11,256 bases of DNA from Actinobacteria bacterium UBA7398 (GTDB lineage Bacteria; Actinomycetota; Actinomycetes; Nanopelagicales; Nanopelagicaceae), in the NCBI GenBank assembly GCA_002470135.1, contig DKNC01000072.1, forward strand, positions 1 through 11,256, in the 5' to 3' direction. A model generated the notes under the pieces. It saw only the letters and a program-made list of their open reading frames with translations, ran no database searches and was not told the DNA's origin. A program made the position numbers and the translations under genes. Shown one piece after another: positions 1-7,554 of this stretch. The stretch's first letter is position 1; every line of letters starts with the position of its first letter.

Positions 1-162
1 GTTTTGGCATTTTTAAGTGGCTCTTTCGCAGTTTTCTTATTTGTAAAAGGTGTTTTCACAAAGAAAGCTAATAAACGGTACGAACGCAAACCGTTAACTG
101 CCTGGAGCGCTTTGGATGCAGAATTAGACCCAACTGACGAGATGAATCGAGTTGAAAAATGA
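1..162 (+). CDS. Trp biosynthesis-associated membrane protein, C-terminal fragment
   Basis: This is the 3' end of a gene that begins before the window: 53 codons in frame 1, ending in TGA at 160-162. The first ~19 residues (VLAFLSGSFAVFLFVKGVF) look like the last transmembrane helix. A basic cytoplasmic stretch (KKANKRYERK) follows, then an acidic tail with W-S-A-L-D-A-E-L-D-P-T-D. A tail of the form RRYER...AW-ALD-G-DPT is typical, as I recall, of the actinobacterial Trp operon membrane protein family (TIGR02234 / Trp_oprn_chp). That family usually sits after trpE and before trpC; its biochemical role is unknown. The stop codon overlaps the next start as ATGA (159-162), which implies translational coupling and one operon. 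The assignment rests on the C-terminal tail and position alone, so a different small membrane protein remains possible. Confidence 0.6.
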   Translation, partial: VLAFLSGSFAVFLFVKGVFTKKANKRYERKPLTAWSALDAELDPTDEMNRVEK

Positions 163-620
163 AGAATAGATTCTGGCTTTTGCAACCTTGGATAACACTC
201 TTATTTAGATTAATTTTAGGCGGCGTTTTATTAGCTGCGGGTGGATTAAAAGTTGGGCATTTGCAAAAGTCAGCGATGGCGGTAAGAGCATATGAAGTCC
301 TACCAATTTCGGTTGCAAATGTGATCGGCTATTCGCTCCCTTGGATTGAGGTGGGGCTCGCAATTTTCTTAATTTTGGGAGTTTTTGTAAAACAATCTGC
401 GATGGCAAGCGGTGCTTTGATGTTTATCTTTATTTTAGGAATCGCACAAGCTGGGATCAGAGGGTTGTCGATCGATTGCGGTTGTTTCGGCGGTGGTGGC
501 CAAGTAGCGGCTGGCCAGACTAAGTATCTGGCGGAGATATTCCGAGATGTTGGTTTATTGGCAATTGCGCTAGCGCTCACCAAATTCCCAGGTGGTAAAT
601 TTGGATTAGATCGACAATAG
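159..620 (+). CDS. MauE/DoxX-like membrane protein with CxC redox motif
   Basis: A 153-residue integral membrane protein with about four hydrophobic helices (roughly residues 11-31, 52-76, 80-99 and 125-143). After helix 3 it carries D-C-G-C-F-G-G-G-G (C107, C109). These are its only two cysteines, and the motif is typical of the MauE/DoxX-like family (MauE helps mature methylamine dehydrogenase). With the N-terminus (MKNR) inside, the CxC pair lies on the outer face, where it could exchange electrons with the DsbA-like protein encoded next. The four-helix bundle with an exposed cysteine pair recalls DsbB/VKOR-type partners, so a role in thiol-disulfide traffic in the envelope is my inference. 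No mau structural genes are visible, so methylamine oxidation is not implied. The start ATG overlaps the upstream TGA by 4 nt, and no other start fits better. Confidence 0.8.
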   Translation: MKNRFWLLQPWITLLFRLILGGVLLAAGGLKVGHLQKSAMAVRAYEVLPISVANVIGYSLPWIEVGLAIFLILGVFVKQSAMASGALMFIFILGIAQAGIRGLSIDCGCFGGGGQVAAGQTKYLAEIFRDVGLLAIALALTKFPGGKFGLDRQ

Positions 621-662
621 TTTAAAATCAAAATTTCTAACTAAACCTGAGCGGAGTAAGTA

Positions 663-1373
663 ATGGCAAAGGCACCAAAAACTAAAGATTCATCGGGCAG
701 CAAGTCAGGCGGTGGCGATAATTTCACGCGCTGGTTAGTTGCTGGCATGGTTGGTTTAGTTGTAGTGGTAGCTGTTGCGTTTTCGTTATTTAGTAACCGA
801 ACAAATACCGCAGCGACGCTGCCTTCAACAGTTAAGCAAAGTGATGGCTACGGTATTTCATTTAACTCCGGAATAAAACCAGTCATAGATATTTGGGAAG
901 ATTTCCAATGTCCGGTCTGTAAGAATTTTGAGGCAGTAGTTGGCGAATACCTCAACCAATTAATCGTGGAGAAGAAAGTTAATGTAATTTTCCATACGCT
1001 TTCATTTATTGGTGATGAATCCATTCTTGCAGCAAATGCAGCAGCTTGTGCCTCTGATGAAGATAAGTTCCTACCGTTCCATGCGCTGCTCTATCAGACT
1101 CAATCCGCAAAAGAGAATTCTGGACTGTGGAACGCAAAATCTTTACAAGATTTAGGAGCTCAAGTCGGAGCGACTTCCGATAAATTCACTGCTTGCGTAA
1201 AAGATGGAACTTATGCCCAATGGGTTGCTAACGTTGCTAGCGATGGCGCAAAGAAAAACGTAAATTCAACGCCAACGGTATTTATAAACGGTGTCGAAAT
1301 TGATCGAAATACCCAATATTTTAATCTTGAAGCTTTCAAAGCTGCGTTAGTGACTGCTGGACTAAAGGGATAG
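663..1373 (+). CDS. Membrane-anchored DsbA-like thiol-disulfide oxidoreductase
   Basis: A 236-residue protein with a short cytoplasmic basic/Gly-Ser leader (1-22) and a single uncleaved-looking membrane helix (about 24-43). A linker and an extracytoplasmic thioredoxin-fold domain (about 60-236) follow. The active site is F-Q-C-P-V-C-K (C83, C86), and the cis-proline loop is S-T-P-T-V-F-I-N-G with P204. Two further cysteines (C129 in A-A-C-A-S and C178 in F-T-A-C-V) sit where actinobacterial DsbA-like proteins commonly have a second pair. It belongs to the DsbA / Thioredoxin_4 group and probably oxidises or isomerises disulfides in exported proteins. The start is supported by GGAG at 653-656, six bases before the ATG. 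The gene follows the MauE-like gene by 42 nt and overlaps lgt by 1 nt. Whether it acts as oxidase or reductase cannot be read from sequence. Confidence 0.9.
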   Translation: MAKAPKTKDSSGSKSGGGDNFTRWLVAGMVGLVVVVAVAFSLFSNRTNTAATLPSTVKQSDGYGISFNSGIKPVIDIWEDFQCPVCKNFEAVVGEYLNQLIVEKKVNVIFHTLSFIGDESILAANAAACASDEDKFLPFHALLYQTQSAKENSGLWNAKSLQDLGAQVGATSDKFTACVKDGTYAQWVANVASDGAKKNVNSTPTVFINGVEIDRNTQYFNLEAFKAALVTAGLKG

Positions 1374-2197
1374 TGGGCAGCTTTCACCAATTTATTCCGT
1401 CACCGACTCGCGCTTTTATAGAGTTGGGTCCGTTAACGATTCATTTTTACGCTATTGCAATTCTCACTGGAATCGCCGTTGCAATTTATTGGGGTAATGC
1501 GCGATTCGTCGCAGCGGGCGGTGCGCCGGGCAGAGTCGCAGAGGTTGCCATCATTGCAGTTCCGATGGGCGTAATTGGTGGGCGGATTTATCATGTCATC
1601 TCATCACCGCAAGGATATTTTGGTGACAATGGCAGACCAATTGAGATTTTTTATATCTGGCAAGGTGGGCTTGGAATTTGGGGCGCGATTTCGCTTGGGT
1701 TGGCTGCGGCCTGGTGGAGTTTTAAAAGAAATAAAATTAGCGCGGCAAACTCTCTAACATTTGGAGTTTTTGCAGATGCGCTAGCGCCCGGAGTTGTGGT
1801 TGCGCAAGCGATTGGCCGTTGGGGAAATTGGTTCAACGTTGAATTATTCGGCCGGCCAACAACGTTGCCGTGGGGGTTAGAAGTACCAATGCGATTTCGA
1901 CCTGACGGGTTTACCGAGTTCGCTACATTTCATCCAACTTTTATTTATGAATCAATCTGGTGCTTAATCGTGGCATTTATATTATTACGTTTTGAAAAAT
2001 TTAGAATGGCACCTGGCTCAATATTTATCGCCTACGTAGCCTTATATTCATTTGGGCGAATTTTTATCGAGAGTCTGCGGATTGATGATGCTAATTTGAT
2101 ATTAGGTTTAAGGCTAAACATCTGGGTTGGGATATTAGTGTGCGCTGTATCGAGCGCCACTCTGATAAAGCGTTGGAAAATCGCGACTAGGGGATAG
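1373..2197 (+). CDS. lgt: Phosphatidylglycerol:prolipoprotein diacylglyceryl transferase
   Basis: Lgt (274 aa, normal length) moves a diacylglyceryl group from phosphatidylglycerol to the lipobox cysteine of prolipoproteins, the first step of lipoprotein maturation at the plasma membrane. The N-terminus (I-P-S-P, then L-G-P-L-T-I-H-F-Y-A) is typical of Lgt. The family signature G-R-W-G-N-W-F-N-V-E is at 148-157, with the key R149, N152 and E157. It is followed by H-P-T-F-I-Y-E-S (187-194) and G-R-I-F-I-E-S-L-R (228-236). Several hydrophobic helices span the protein. The GTG start (1373-1375) shares its G with the stop of the DsbA-like gene (TAGTG), so translation is probably coupled; the upstream AAGGGA is too close to be an ideal ribosome site. 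Placement directly after disulfide genes suggests a common theme of exported-protein maturation. Confidence 0.96.
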   Translation: MGSFHQFIPSPTRAFIELGPLTIHFYAIAILTGIAVAIYWGNARFVAAGGAPGRVAEVAIIAVPMGVIGGRIYHVISSPQGYFGDNGRPIEIFYIWQGGLGIWGAISLGLAAAWWSFKRNKISAANSLTFGVFADALAPGVVVAQAIGRWGNWFNVELFGRPTTLPWGLEVPMRFRPDGFTEFATFHPTFIYESIWCLIVAFILLRFEKFRMAPGSIFIAYVALYSFGRIFIESLRIDDANLILGLRLNIWVGILVCAVSSATLIKRWKIATRG

Positions 2198-2206
2198 GAT
2201 TTAGCT

Positions 2207-2914
2207 ATGCCATTAACTGATGTACACCAACGAAACGAACACCATTTAACGCATCGCAGCGGCTGGTTACGTGCTGCGGTACTAGGCGCAAATGACGGCT
2301 TAGTTTCCACTGCGAGTTTGATGATTGGTGTCGCAACAGCTCGGGCTGATAATTTTATTATCACAGCTGGTCTTGCTGGTATTGCTGCTGGGGCTATGTC
2401 AATGGCGGTTGGTGAATATGTTTCAGTCCGTTCCCAAAATGATATTGAAGATGCGGATATGCGATTAGAAATGGAACATTTAACAGTAGATCCCGAAGGT
2501 GAATTAGAAGAGCTTGCGCACATTTATGAAAATCGTGGCTTACCAAAAGAATTAGCACTGCAAGTTGCAAAACATATGCATGATCGAGATCCGCTTGAAG
2601 CGCATTTAAGAGATGAACTTGGGCAATTTGAACATACAAAAGCCAGACCCTTACAAGCTGCTATTGCTTCCGCGATAAGTTTCACTGTTGGCGGCTTCGT
2701 GCCATTCCTCGGAGCTTTTGCGCCAACGCTTGGTGCGAAGGCTTGGAGCATTGTGGTCATTACTCTCTTTGGGTTAATTGGAACCGGAATTATCAGCGCG
2801 CGAACTGCGGGAGCTCCAGTACTAAAAACCACCACTCGGATATTTATCGGGGGTTCAATTGGTATGGCAATTACCGCTGGAATCGGCCACCTAGTTCATA
2901 TCTCCGGAATTTAA
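2207..2914 (+). CDS. VIT1/CCC1-family Fe(II)/Mn(II) transporter
   Basis: A 235-residue membrane protein of the VIT/CCC1 family, which in plants and yeast moves Fe2+ or Mn2+ into vacuoles and in bacteria probably exports or detoxifies them. It has a His-rich cytoplasmic start (H7, H12, H13, H16), then the family signature G-W-L-R-A-A-V-L-G-A-N-D-G-L-V-S with D30 in helix 1. The conserved M-S-M-A-V-G-E-Y-V-S (64-73) ends helix 2. A charged cytoplasmic segment (about 75-148) rich in Glu and Asp (E88, E90, E98, E101, E102, and D-P-L-E-A-H-L-R-D-E-L-G) corresponds to the metal-binding domain. Three further helices (about 150-170, 180-198, 211-232) complete the fold. It starts 9 nt after lgt, with a weak AGGAT ribosome site, and probably closes that operon. 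Metal preference cannot be decided here; it does not obviously depend on its neighbours. Confidence 0.92.
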   Translation: MPLTDVHQRNEHHLTHRSGWLRAAVLGANDGLVSTASLMIGVATARADNFIITAGLAGIAAGAMSMAVGEYVSVRSQNDIEDADMRLEMEHLTVDPEGELEELAHIYENRGLPKELALQVAKHMHDRDPLEAHLRDELGQFEHTKARPLQAAIASAISFTVGGFVPFLGAFAPTLGAKAWSIVVITLFGLIGTGIISARTAGAPVLKTTTRIFIGGSIGMAITAGIGHLVHISGI

Positions 2915-3033
2915 GGTTTTAGCCACTCCATACTTATCCGGGTATTTGCTACAGTAACGCTCTCATTCGGGCCATTGTTGTCCCAGACCTCAAAAACATC
3001 TTTTACAGATGGTTAATTTTCTGGAGATAACTA
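2915..3033 (+). promoter_or_regulatory. gltB upstream region with candidate extended -10 promoter
   Basis: This 119-nt gap is the longest before the tRNA region and separates the envelope operon from gltBD. The best promoter candidate is TG-C-TACAGT: the TG lies at 2947-2948 and the hexamer at 2950-2955, an extended -10 of the actinobacterial TAnnnT type. It would give an RNA start near 2961-2963 and a leader of roughly 70 nt. No convincing -35 is seen. A second possibility is TTGTTG (2975-2980) with TACAGA (3004-3009), but its spacing is too long. GGAG at 3023-3026, seven bases before the GTG, is the ribosome site and fixes the gltB start. I see no convincing terminator for the upstream operon. 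Confidence 0.4.
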
Positions 3034-6000
3034 GTGCCGCTTTTCTCTGCCTTACCTGCGAAACAGGGTTTGTATGACCCTGCGCAAGAGCATGACGCAT
3101 GCGGCGTAGCTATGGTGGCGACTCTAAATAAAGTTGCAACACATGAAATTGTGCAAAAAGGTTTAATTGCGCTACGCAATCTTGAACACCGTGGCGCTTC
3201 TGGTGCAGAAGTAAATAGCGGTGATGGCGCCGGAATTTTAATCAGAGTACCGGATGCTTTCTACCGAGAAGTAGTTGGTTTTGAAATTGGCGCTCCAGGA
3301 AGTTATGCAACTGGATTAGTTTTTCTACCGAAAGATTTTGCAGATAAAACAAGAATTGGTCAAATTGCAGATGAAGAAGGGTTAACCATTCTTGGCTGGC
3401 GGGATTTGCCTACCGACTCTAAATCGCTTGGAAAGACGGCGCTTTCGGTGATGCCAAACTTTGAGCAGATATTTTTGACTGCTAAAGATAACTCACTTAA
3501 TTTGGCGCTGGAACGGAAAGCATTTTGCTTCAGAAAAAGAGTAGAACACGAACTACCCATCTATTTTCCATCGCTTTCATCACGGACCATTGTTTACAAA
3601 GGCATGTTAACCACAGGCCAACTTGAAGAATTCTTCCCAGACTTATCTGATTCTCGAGTAGTTTCGCCGCTAGCACTGGTGCACTCTAGATTCTCAACAA
3701 ATACTTTTCCATCATGGCCGTTAGCTCACCCATACCGGTACATCGCACATAATGGTGAAATTAATACTGTAAAAGGAAATCGCAATTGGATGGCCGCGCG
3801 TGAAACGCTATTAGAAAGCAAATTGATTCCTGGCGAAATATCTAGGTTGTTTCCAATTGTTGATCCACATGGCAGCGATTCCGCATCGCTAGATGAAGTG
3901 TTGGAATTACTCTATTTAAGCGGTCGATCTTTACCGCATGCCATGTTGATGATGATTCCGGAAGCTTGGGAAAATCATGCATCGATGAGCGAAAAACGTC
4001 GTGATTTTTATCAATTCCATGCATCACTTATGGAACCTTGGGATGGACCAGCATGTGTAACTTTTACTGACGGAAAGCAGATTGGTGCAGTTTTAGATCG
4101 AAATGGGTTACGGCCATCACGATATTGGGTAACTAAAGATGGGTTAGTAGTTCTTGCTAGCGAAGTTGGAGTTTTAGATATCGCACAAGAGCGGATAGCG
4201 CGAAAAGGAAGATTGCAACCTGGACGAATGTTTTTAGTTGATATCGATGAAGGGCGAATCATTGAAGATGATGAAATTAAAGACGGGCTTGCTAACGGCG
4301 CGCCGTATAGTGATTGGCTGCATGCTGGATTAATTAAGTTAGAAGAATTACCAGCACGTGAACATATTGTCTACCCGCACTCTTCAGTTCTGCGAAGACA
4401 GCGAGCTTTTGGATATACCGAAGAAGAACTTCGAATCATAATTGCGCCGATGGCCAAATCTGGTGGCGAACCGTTAGGTTCAATGGGAACCGATACTCCA
4501 ATCGCTGCGCTCTCGGATAAGCCACGATTGCTCTTTGATTATTTCGCACAACTATTTGCGCAAGTAACTAATCCGCCGCTAGATGCGATTCGTGAGGAAT
4601 TAGTGACTTCACTTGGTGGTTCCATCGGGCCAGAACATAATTTGCTGGATCCCGGTCCAGCATCCTGCCGTCAAATTTCACTGCCGTTCCCAGTAATTGA
4701 TAATGATGAACTTGCAAAAATTATTCACGTAAATGCTGATGGCGATCACCCAGGTTTTATCACACATAGTGTTAGTGGACTTTTTCCGATTGCAGGTGGT
4801 GGCGAATCATTAGCAGCACGATTAACTGAGATTAGAGAAGAAGTTACCAACGCAATTAATGAAGGCGCACGATTGATTGTGCTATCTGATCGCGATGGCG
4901 ACGCGGAAAACGCTCCGATTCCGTCACTTTTACTCACGGCCGCAGTCCATCATCATTTAATTCGGGAAAAAACTCGAACTAAAGTTGGACTAGTTGTAGA
5001 AAGCGGCGATGTTAGGGAAGTGCATCATGTTGCGCTACTTGTCGGGTTTGGTGCGGCCGCGGTCAATCCTTACTTAGCAATGGAAAGCGCTGAAGATTTA
5101 GTTTTGCAAGGTGTGATCACTGGCATCGCACCAGAAAAAGCGGTTCGCAATCTAATCAAAGCTCTTGGCAAAGGCGTGCTTAAAGTTATGTCAAAGATGG
5201 GAATCTCAACAATAGCTTCTTATACCGGTGCTCAAGTATTTGAGGCGATTGGTTTATCCCAAGAAATTATTGATGAATACTTTGTTGGCGCAACTTCTCG
5301 GTTAGGGGGAGTCGGGCTAGATGTGATCGCGGAAGAAACCATCAGGCGACACCATGTTGCATACCCACCAGGTGGCGAAATTCCGGGTGCGCGTCGCTTA
5401 ACTATTGGTGGCGAATACCAATGGCGCCGTGAAGGCGAACCACATCTATTCAACCCTGAAACGGTTTTCATGTTGCAGCATGCAACTAAGAATAAGCGCT
5501 ACGACATTTTTAAGAGATACACAAAGAAAGTTGATGATCAAAGCGCTAATTTAATGACACTTCGTGGGCTTTTTGAATTCAAAGCAGGCATACGAAAACC
5601 AATTTCGATTGATGAAGTGGAACCAGTTACCGAAATTTTAAAGCGATTCTCAACCGGCGCAATGTCATACGGATCGATTTCCAAAGAGGCTCATGAAACT
5701 TTAGCAATCGCAATGAATCGAATTGGTGGAAAATCAAACACTGGCGAAGGTGGCGAAGACGCGGATCGTTTTATCCCAATGGCGAACGGTGATTCAAAGC
5801 GTTCCGCAATTAAGCAAGTAGCTAGCGGACGTTTTGGCGTAACTAGCGAATACCTAGTCAATTCTGATGATATTCAAATAAAAATGGCACAAGGAGCAAA
5901 ACCCGGTGAAGGTGGCCAATTGCCAGGCAACAAGGTTTATCCATGGATTGCAAAAGTTCGTCACTCAACTCCAGGCGTTGGATTAATTTCGCCACCGCCT

Positions 6001-7554
6001 CATCACGACATCTACTCCATCGAAGATCTGGCGCAATTGATTCATGATTTAAAGAATTCAAATAAAGAGGCACGGATTCATGTGAAGTTAGTAGCTGAAA
6101 TAGGGGTAGGCACAGTTGCTGCTGGCGTAAGTAAGGCGCATGCGGATGTAGTTTTAATTTCTGGGCATGATGGCGGAACGGGCGCTTCACCACTTACATC
6201 GTTAAAACATGCTGGCGCTCCATGGGAGTTAGGTTTAGCCGAAACCCAACAAACTTTGATGCTTAACGGATTGCGTGACCGAATAGTTGTACAGGCAGAT
6301 GGCCAGATGAAAACTGGGCGCGATGTAATAATTGCCACTTTATTAGGCGCAGAAGAATTTGGGTTTGCTACGGCGCCGCTAGTTGTTTCGGGTTGTGTGA
6401 TGATGCGGGTATGTCATCTTGATACCTGCCCAGTTGGTGTTGCTACTCAAAATCCTGAATTGAGAAAGAAATTTACTGGAAAACCAGAATTCGTCGAGAC
6501 TTTTTTTGAATATATCGCTGAAGAAGTGCGCGAAATTCTAGCAACGTTAGGTTTCAAGAGTTTGGCAGAAGCTGTTGGGCAAGTTGAAGTTTTGGAAACT
6601 AAAGCGGCAGTAGATCATTGGAAAGCAAGTGGGTTAGATCTTGCGCCGCTACTAAAATTCCCAGAAGTTTCACCAAATGCGATTCGGCGGAATACCACTA
6701 CTCAAGATCATGGAATAGCGGCTGCACTTGATAATGAATTAATAGTTAAAGCAATGCCAGCGCTAGAAAGAAAAACTCCAACAAAAATTAGTTCACCGAT
6801 TAAGAACGGTAATCGAACTGTCGGAACTATGTTGGGCTCAGAAATCACGCGTCGTTTTGGCAATAACGGATTACCAGAAAACACAATTGATATAACGTTT
6901 CATGGCTCAGCAGGTCAATCACTTGGCGCATTTATCCCTAATGGTTTAACAATTAGACTTTTTGGAGATTCAAATGATTATCTGGGTAAAGGCTTATCCG
7001 GCGGGCGAATTATTCTCCGCCCGGATGAGAAATCTTCTTTCAATTCCAATGAAAATGTTATTGCCGGAAACGTGATCGGATACGGCGCTACTACCGGAGA
7101 AATCTTTATAAGCGGGGTAGTTGGCGAACGTTTCTGCGTGCGAAACTCGGGTGCAACTGCAGTAGTTGAAGGTGTTGGTGATCATGGTTGCGAGTACATG
7201 ACTGGTGGCACCGTTATTGTACTTGGCAAAACTGGCAGAAACTTTGGTGCTGGTATGTCTGGTGGCATCGCTTATGTTTTGGACTTGGATCCATTAAATG
7301 TAAATCCAGAAATGGTTGATGTGCTCTCACTCCCAGCTGATCGTGCATTGGAAATAAAGAAATTAATTACAAATTTCAGTTTGGAAACTGAATCTAAAGT
7401 TGCAGCCGAACTTTTAGAAAATTGGGATGAAAACTATGTGCGAATCTCGATGGTATTGCCGCGCGACTATGCCCGGATTTTGGCAGTTATTGCGCGGGCT
7501 GAACGTGAAGGTTTACCTGCAGATGAATTAGTGATGGAGGCGGTTAATGGGTGA
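3034..7554 (+). CDS. gltB: Glutamate synthase (NADPH) large subunit
   Basis: GltB (1506 aa, full length) hydrolyses glutamine and channels the ammonia to 2-oxoglutarate to make glutamate, with electrons from GltD. The sequence shows a 22-residue propeptide, then the class II amidotransferase nucleophile C23 in H-D-A-C-G-V; cleavage before C23 is expected. The amidotransferase domain runs to about 430 and a central domain covers about 480-790. The FMN-binding synthase domain (about 850-1200) contains G-K-S-N-T-G-E-G-G-E near 898, K-P-G-E-G-G-Q-L-P-G near 956 and H-D-G-G-T-G-A-S near 1045. The [3Fe-4S] ligands are C1121, C1127 and C1132, with the family spacing C-x5-C-x4-C. The Gly-rich C-terminal beta-helix (GXGXG) spans about 1270-1450. 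The start is GTG with GGAG seven bases upstream. No frameshift or missing key residue is visible. Confidence 0.98.
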   Translation: MPLFSALPAKQGLYDPAQEHDACGVAMVATLNKVATHEIVQKGLIALRNLEHRGASGAEVNSGDGAGILIRVPDAFYREVVGFEIGAPGSYATGLVFLPKDFADKTRIGQIADEEGLTILGWRDLPTDSKSLGKTALSVMPNFEQIFLTAKDNSLNLALERKAFCFRKRVEHELPIYFPSLSSRTIVYKGMLTTGQLEEFFPDLSDSRVVSPLALVHSRFSTNTFPSWPLAHPYRYIAHNGEINTVKGNRNWMAARETLLESKLIPGEISRLFPIVDPHGSDSASLDEVLELLYLSGRSLPHAMLMMIPEAWENHASMSEKRRDFYQFHASLMEPWDGPACVTFTDGKQIGAVLDRNGLRPSRYWVTKDGLVVLASEVGVLDIAQERIARKGRLQPGRMFLVDIDEGRIIEDDEIKDGLANGAPYSDWLHAGLIKLEELPAREHIVYPHSSVLRRQRAFGYTEEELRIIIAPMAKSGGEPLGSMGTDTPIAALSDKPRLLFDYFAQLFAQVTNPPLDAIREELVTSLGGSIGPEHNLLDPGPASCRQISLPFPVIDNDELAKIIHVNADGDHPGFITHSVSGLFPIAGGGESLAARLTEIREEVTNAINEGARLIVLSDRDGDAENAPIPSLLLTAAVHHHLIREKTRTKVGLVVESGDVREVHHVALLVGFGAAAVNPYLAMESAEDLVLQGVITGIAPEKAVRNLIKALGKGVLKVMSKMGISTIASYTGAQVFEAIGLSQEIIDEYFVGATSRLGGVGLDVIAEETIRRHHVAYPPGGEIPGARRLTIGGEYQWRREGEPHLFNPETVFMLQHATKNKRYDIFKRYTKKVDDQSANLMTLRGLFEFKAGIRKPISIDEVEPVTEILKRFSTGAMSYGSISKEAHETLAIAMNRIGGKSNTGEGGEDADRFIPMANGDSKRSAIKQVASGRFGVTSEYLVNSDDIQIKMAQGAKPGEGGQLPGNKVYPWIAKVRHSTPGVGLISPPPHHDIYSIEDLAQLIHDLKNSNKEARIHVKLVAEIGVGTVAAGVSKAHADVVLISGHDGGTGASPLTSLKHAGAPWELGLAETQQTLMLNGLRDRIVVQADGQMKTGRDVIIATLLGAEEFGFATAPLVVSGCVMMRVCHLDTCPVGVATQNPELRKKFTGKPEFVETFFEYIAEEVREILATLGFKSLAEAVGQVEVLETKAAVDHWKASGLDLAPLLKFPEVSPNAIRRNTTTQDHGIAAALDNELIVKAMPALERKTPTKISSPIKNGNRTVGTMLGSEITRRFGNNGLPENTIDITFHGSAGQSLGAFIPNGLTIRLFGDSNDYLGKGLSGGRIILRPDEKSSFNSNENVIAGNVIGYGATTGEIFISGVVGERFCVRNSGATAVVEGVGDHGCEYMTGGTVIVLGKTGRNFGAGMSGGIAYVLDLDPLNVNPEMVDVLSLPADRALEIKKLITNFSLETESKVAAELLENWDENYVRISMVLPRDYARILAVIARAEREGLPADELVMEAVNG

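Noticed and set aside
159..620. Methylamine utilisation function for the MauE-like protein
   Set aside because: None of the methylamine dehydrogenase subunits or other mau genes occur nearby; the family name reflects the fold and CxC motif only.
2032..2523. 163-codon minus-strand frame spanning the lgt-VIT junction
   Set aside because: It crosses two well-supported genes and shows no protein family signal.
2930..2945. ATAC...GTAT inverted repeat after the VIT gene as a possible terminator
   Set aside because: Only four pairs, no G/C-rich stem and no T run follow.
2969..2984. GGG...CCC hairpin in the gltB leader as a possible riboswitch element
   Set aside because: Three pairs around a 10-nt loop are not significant; no known glutamine or other riboswitch core is recognisable in the leader.
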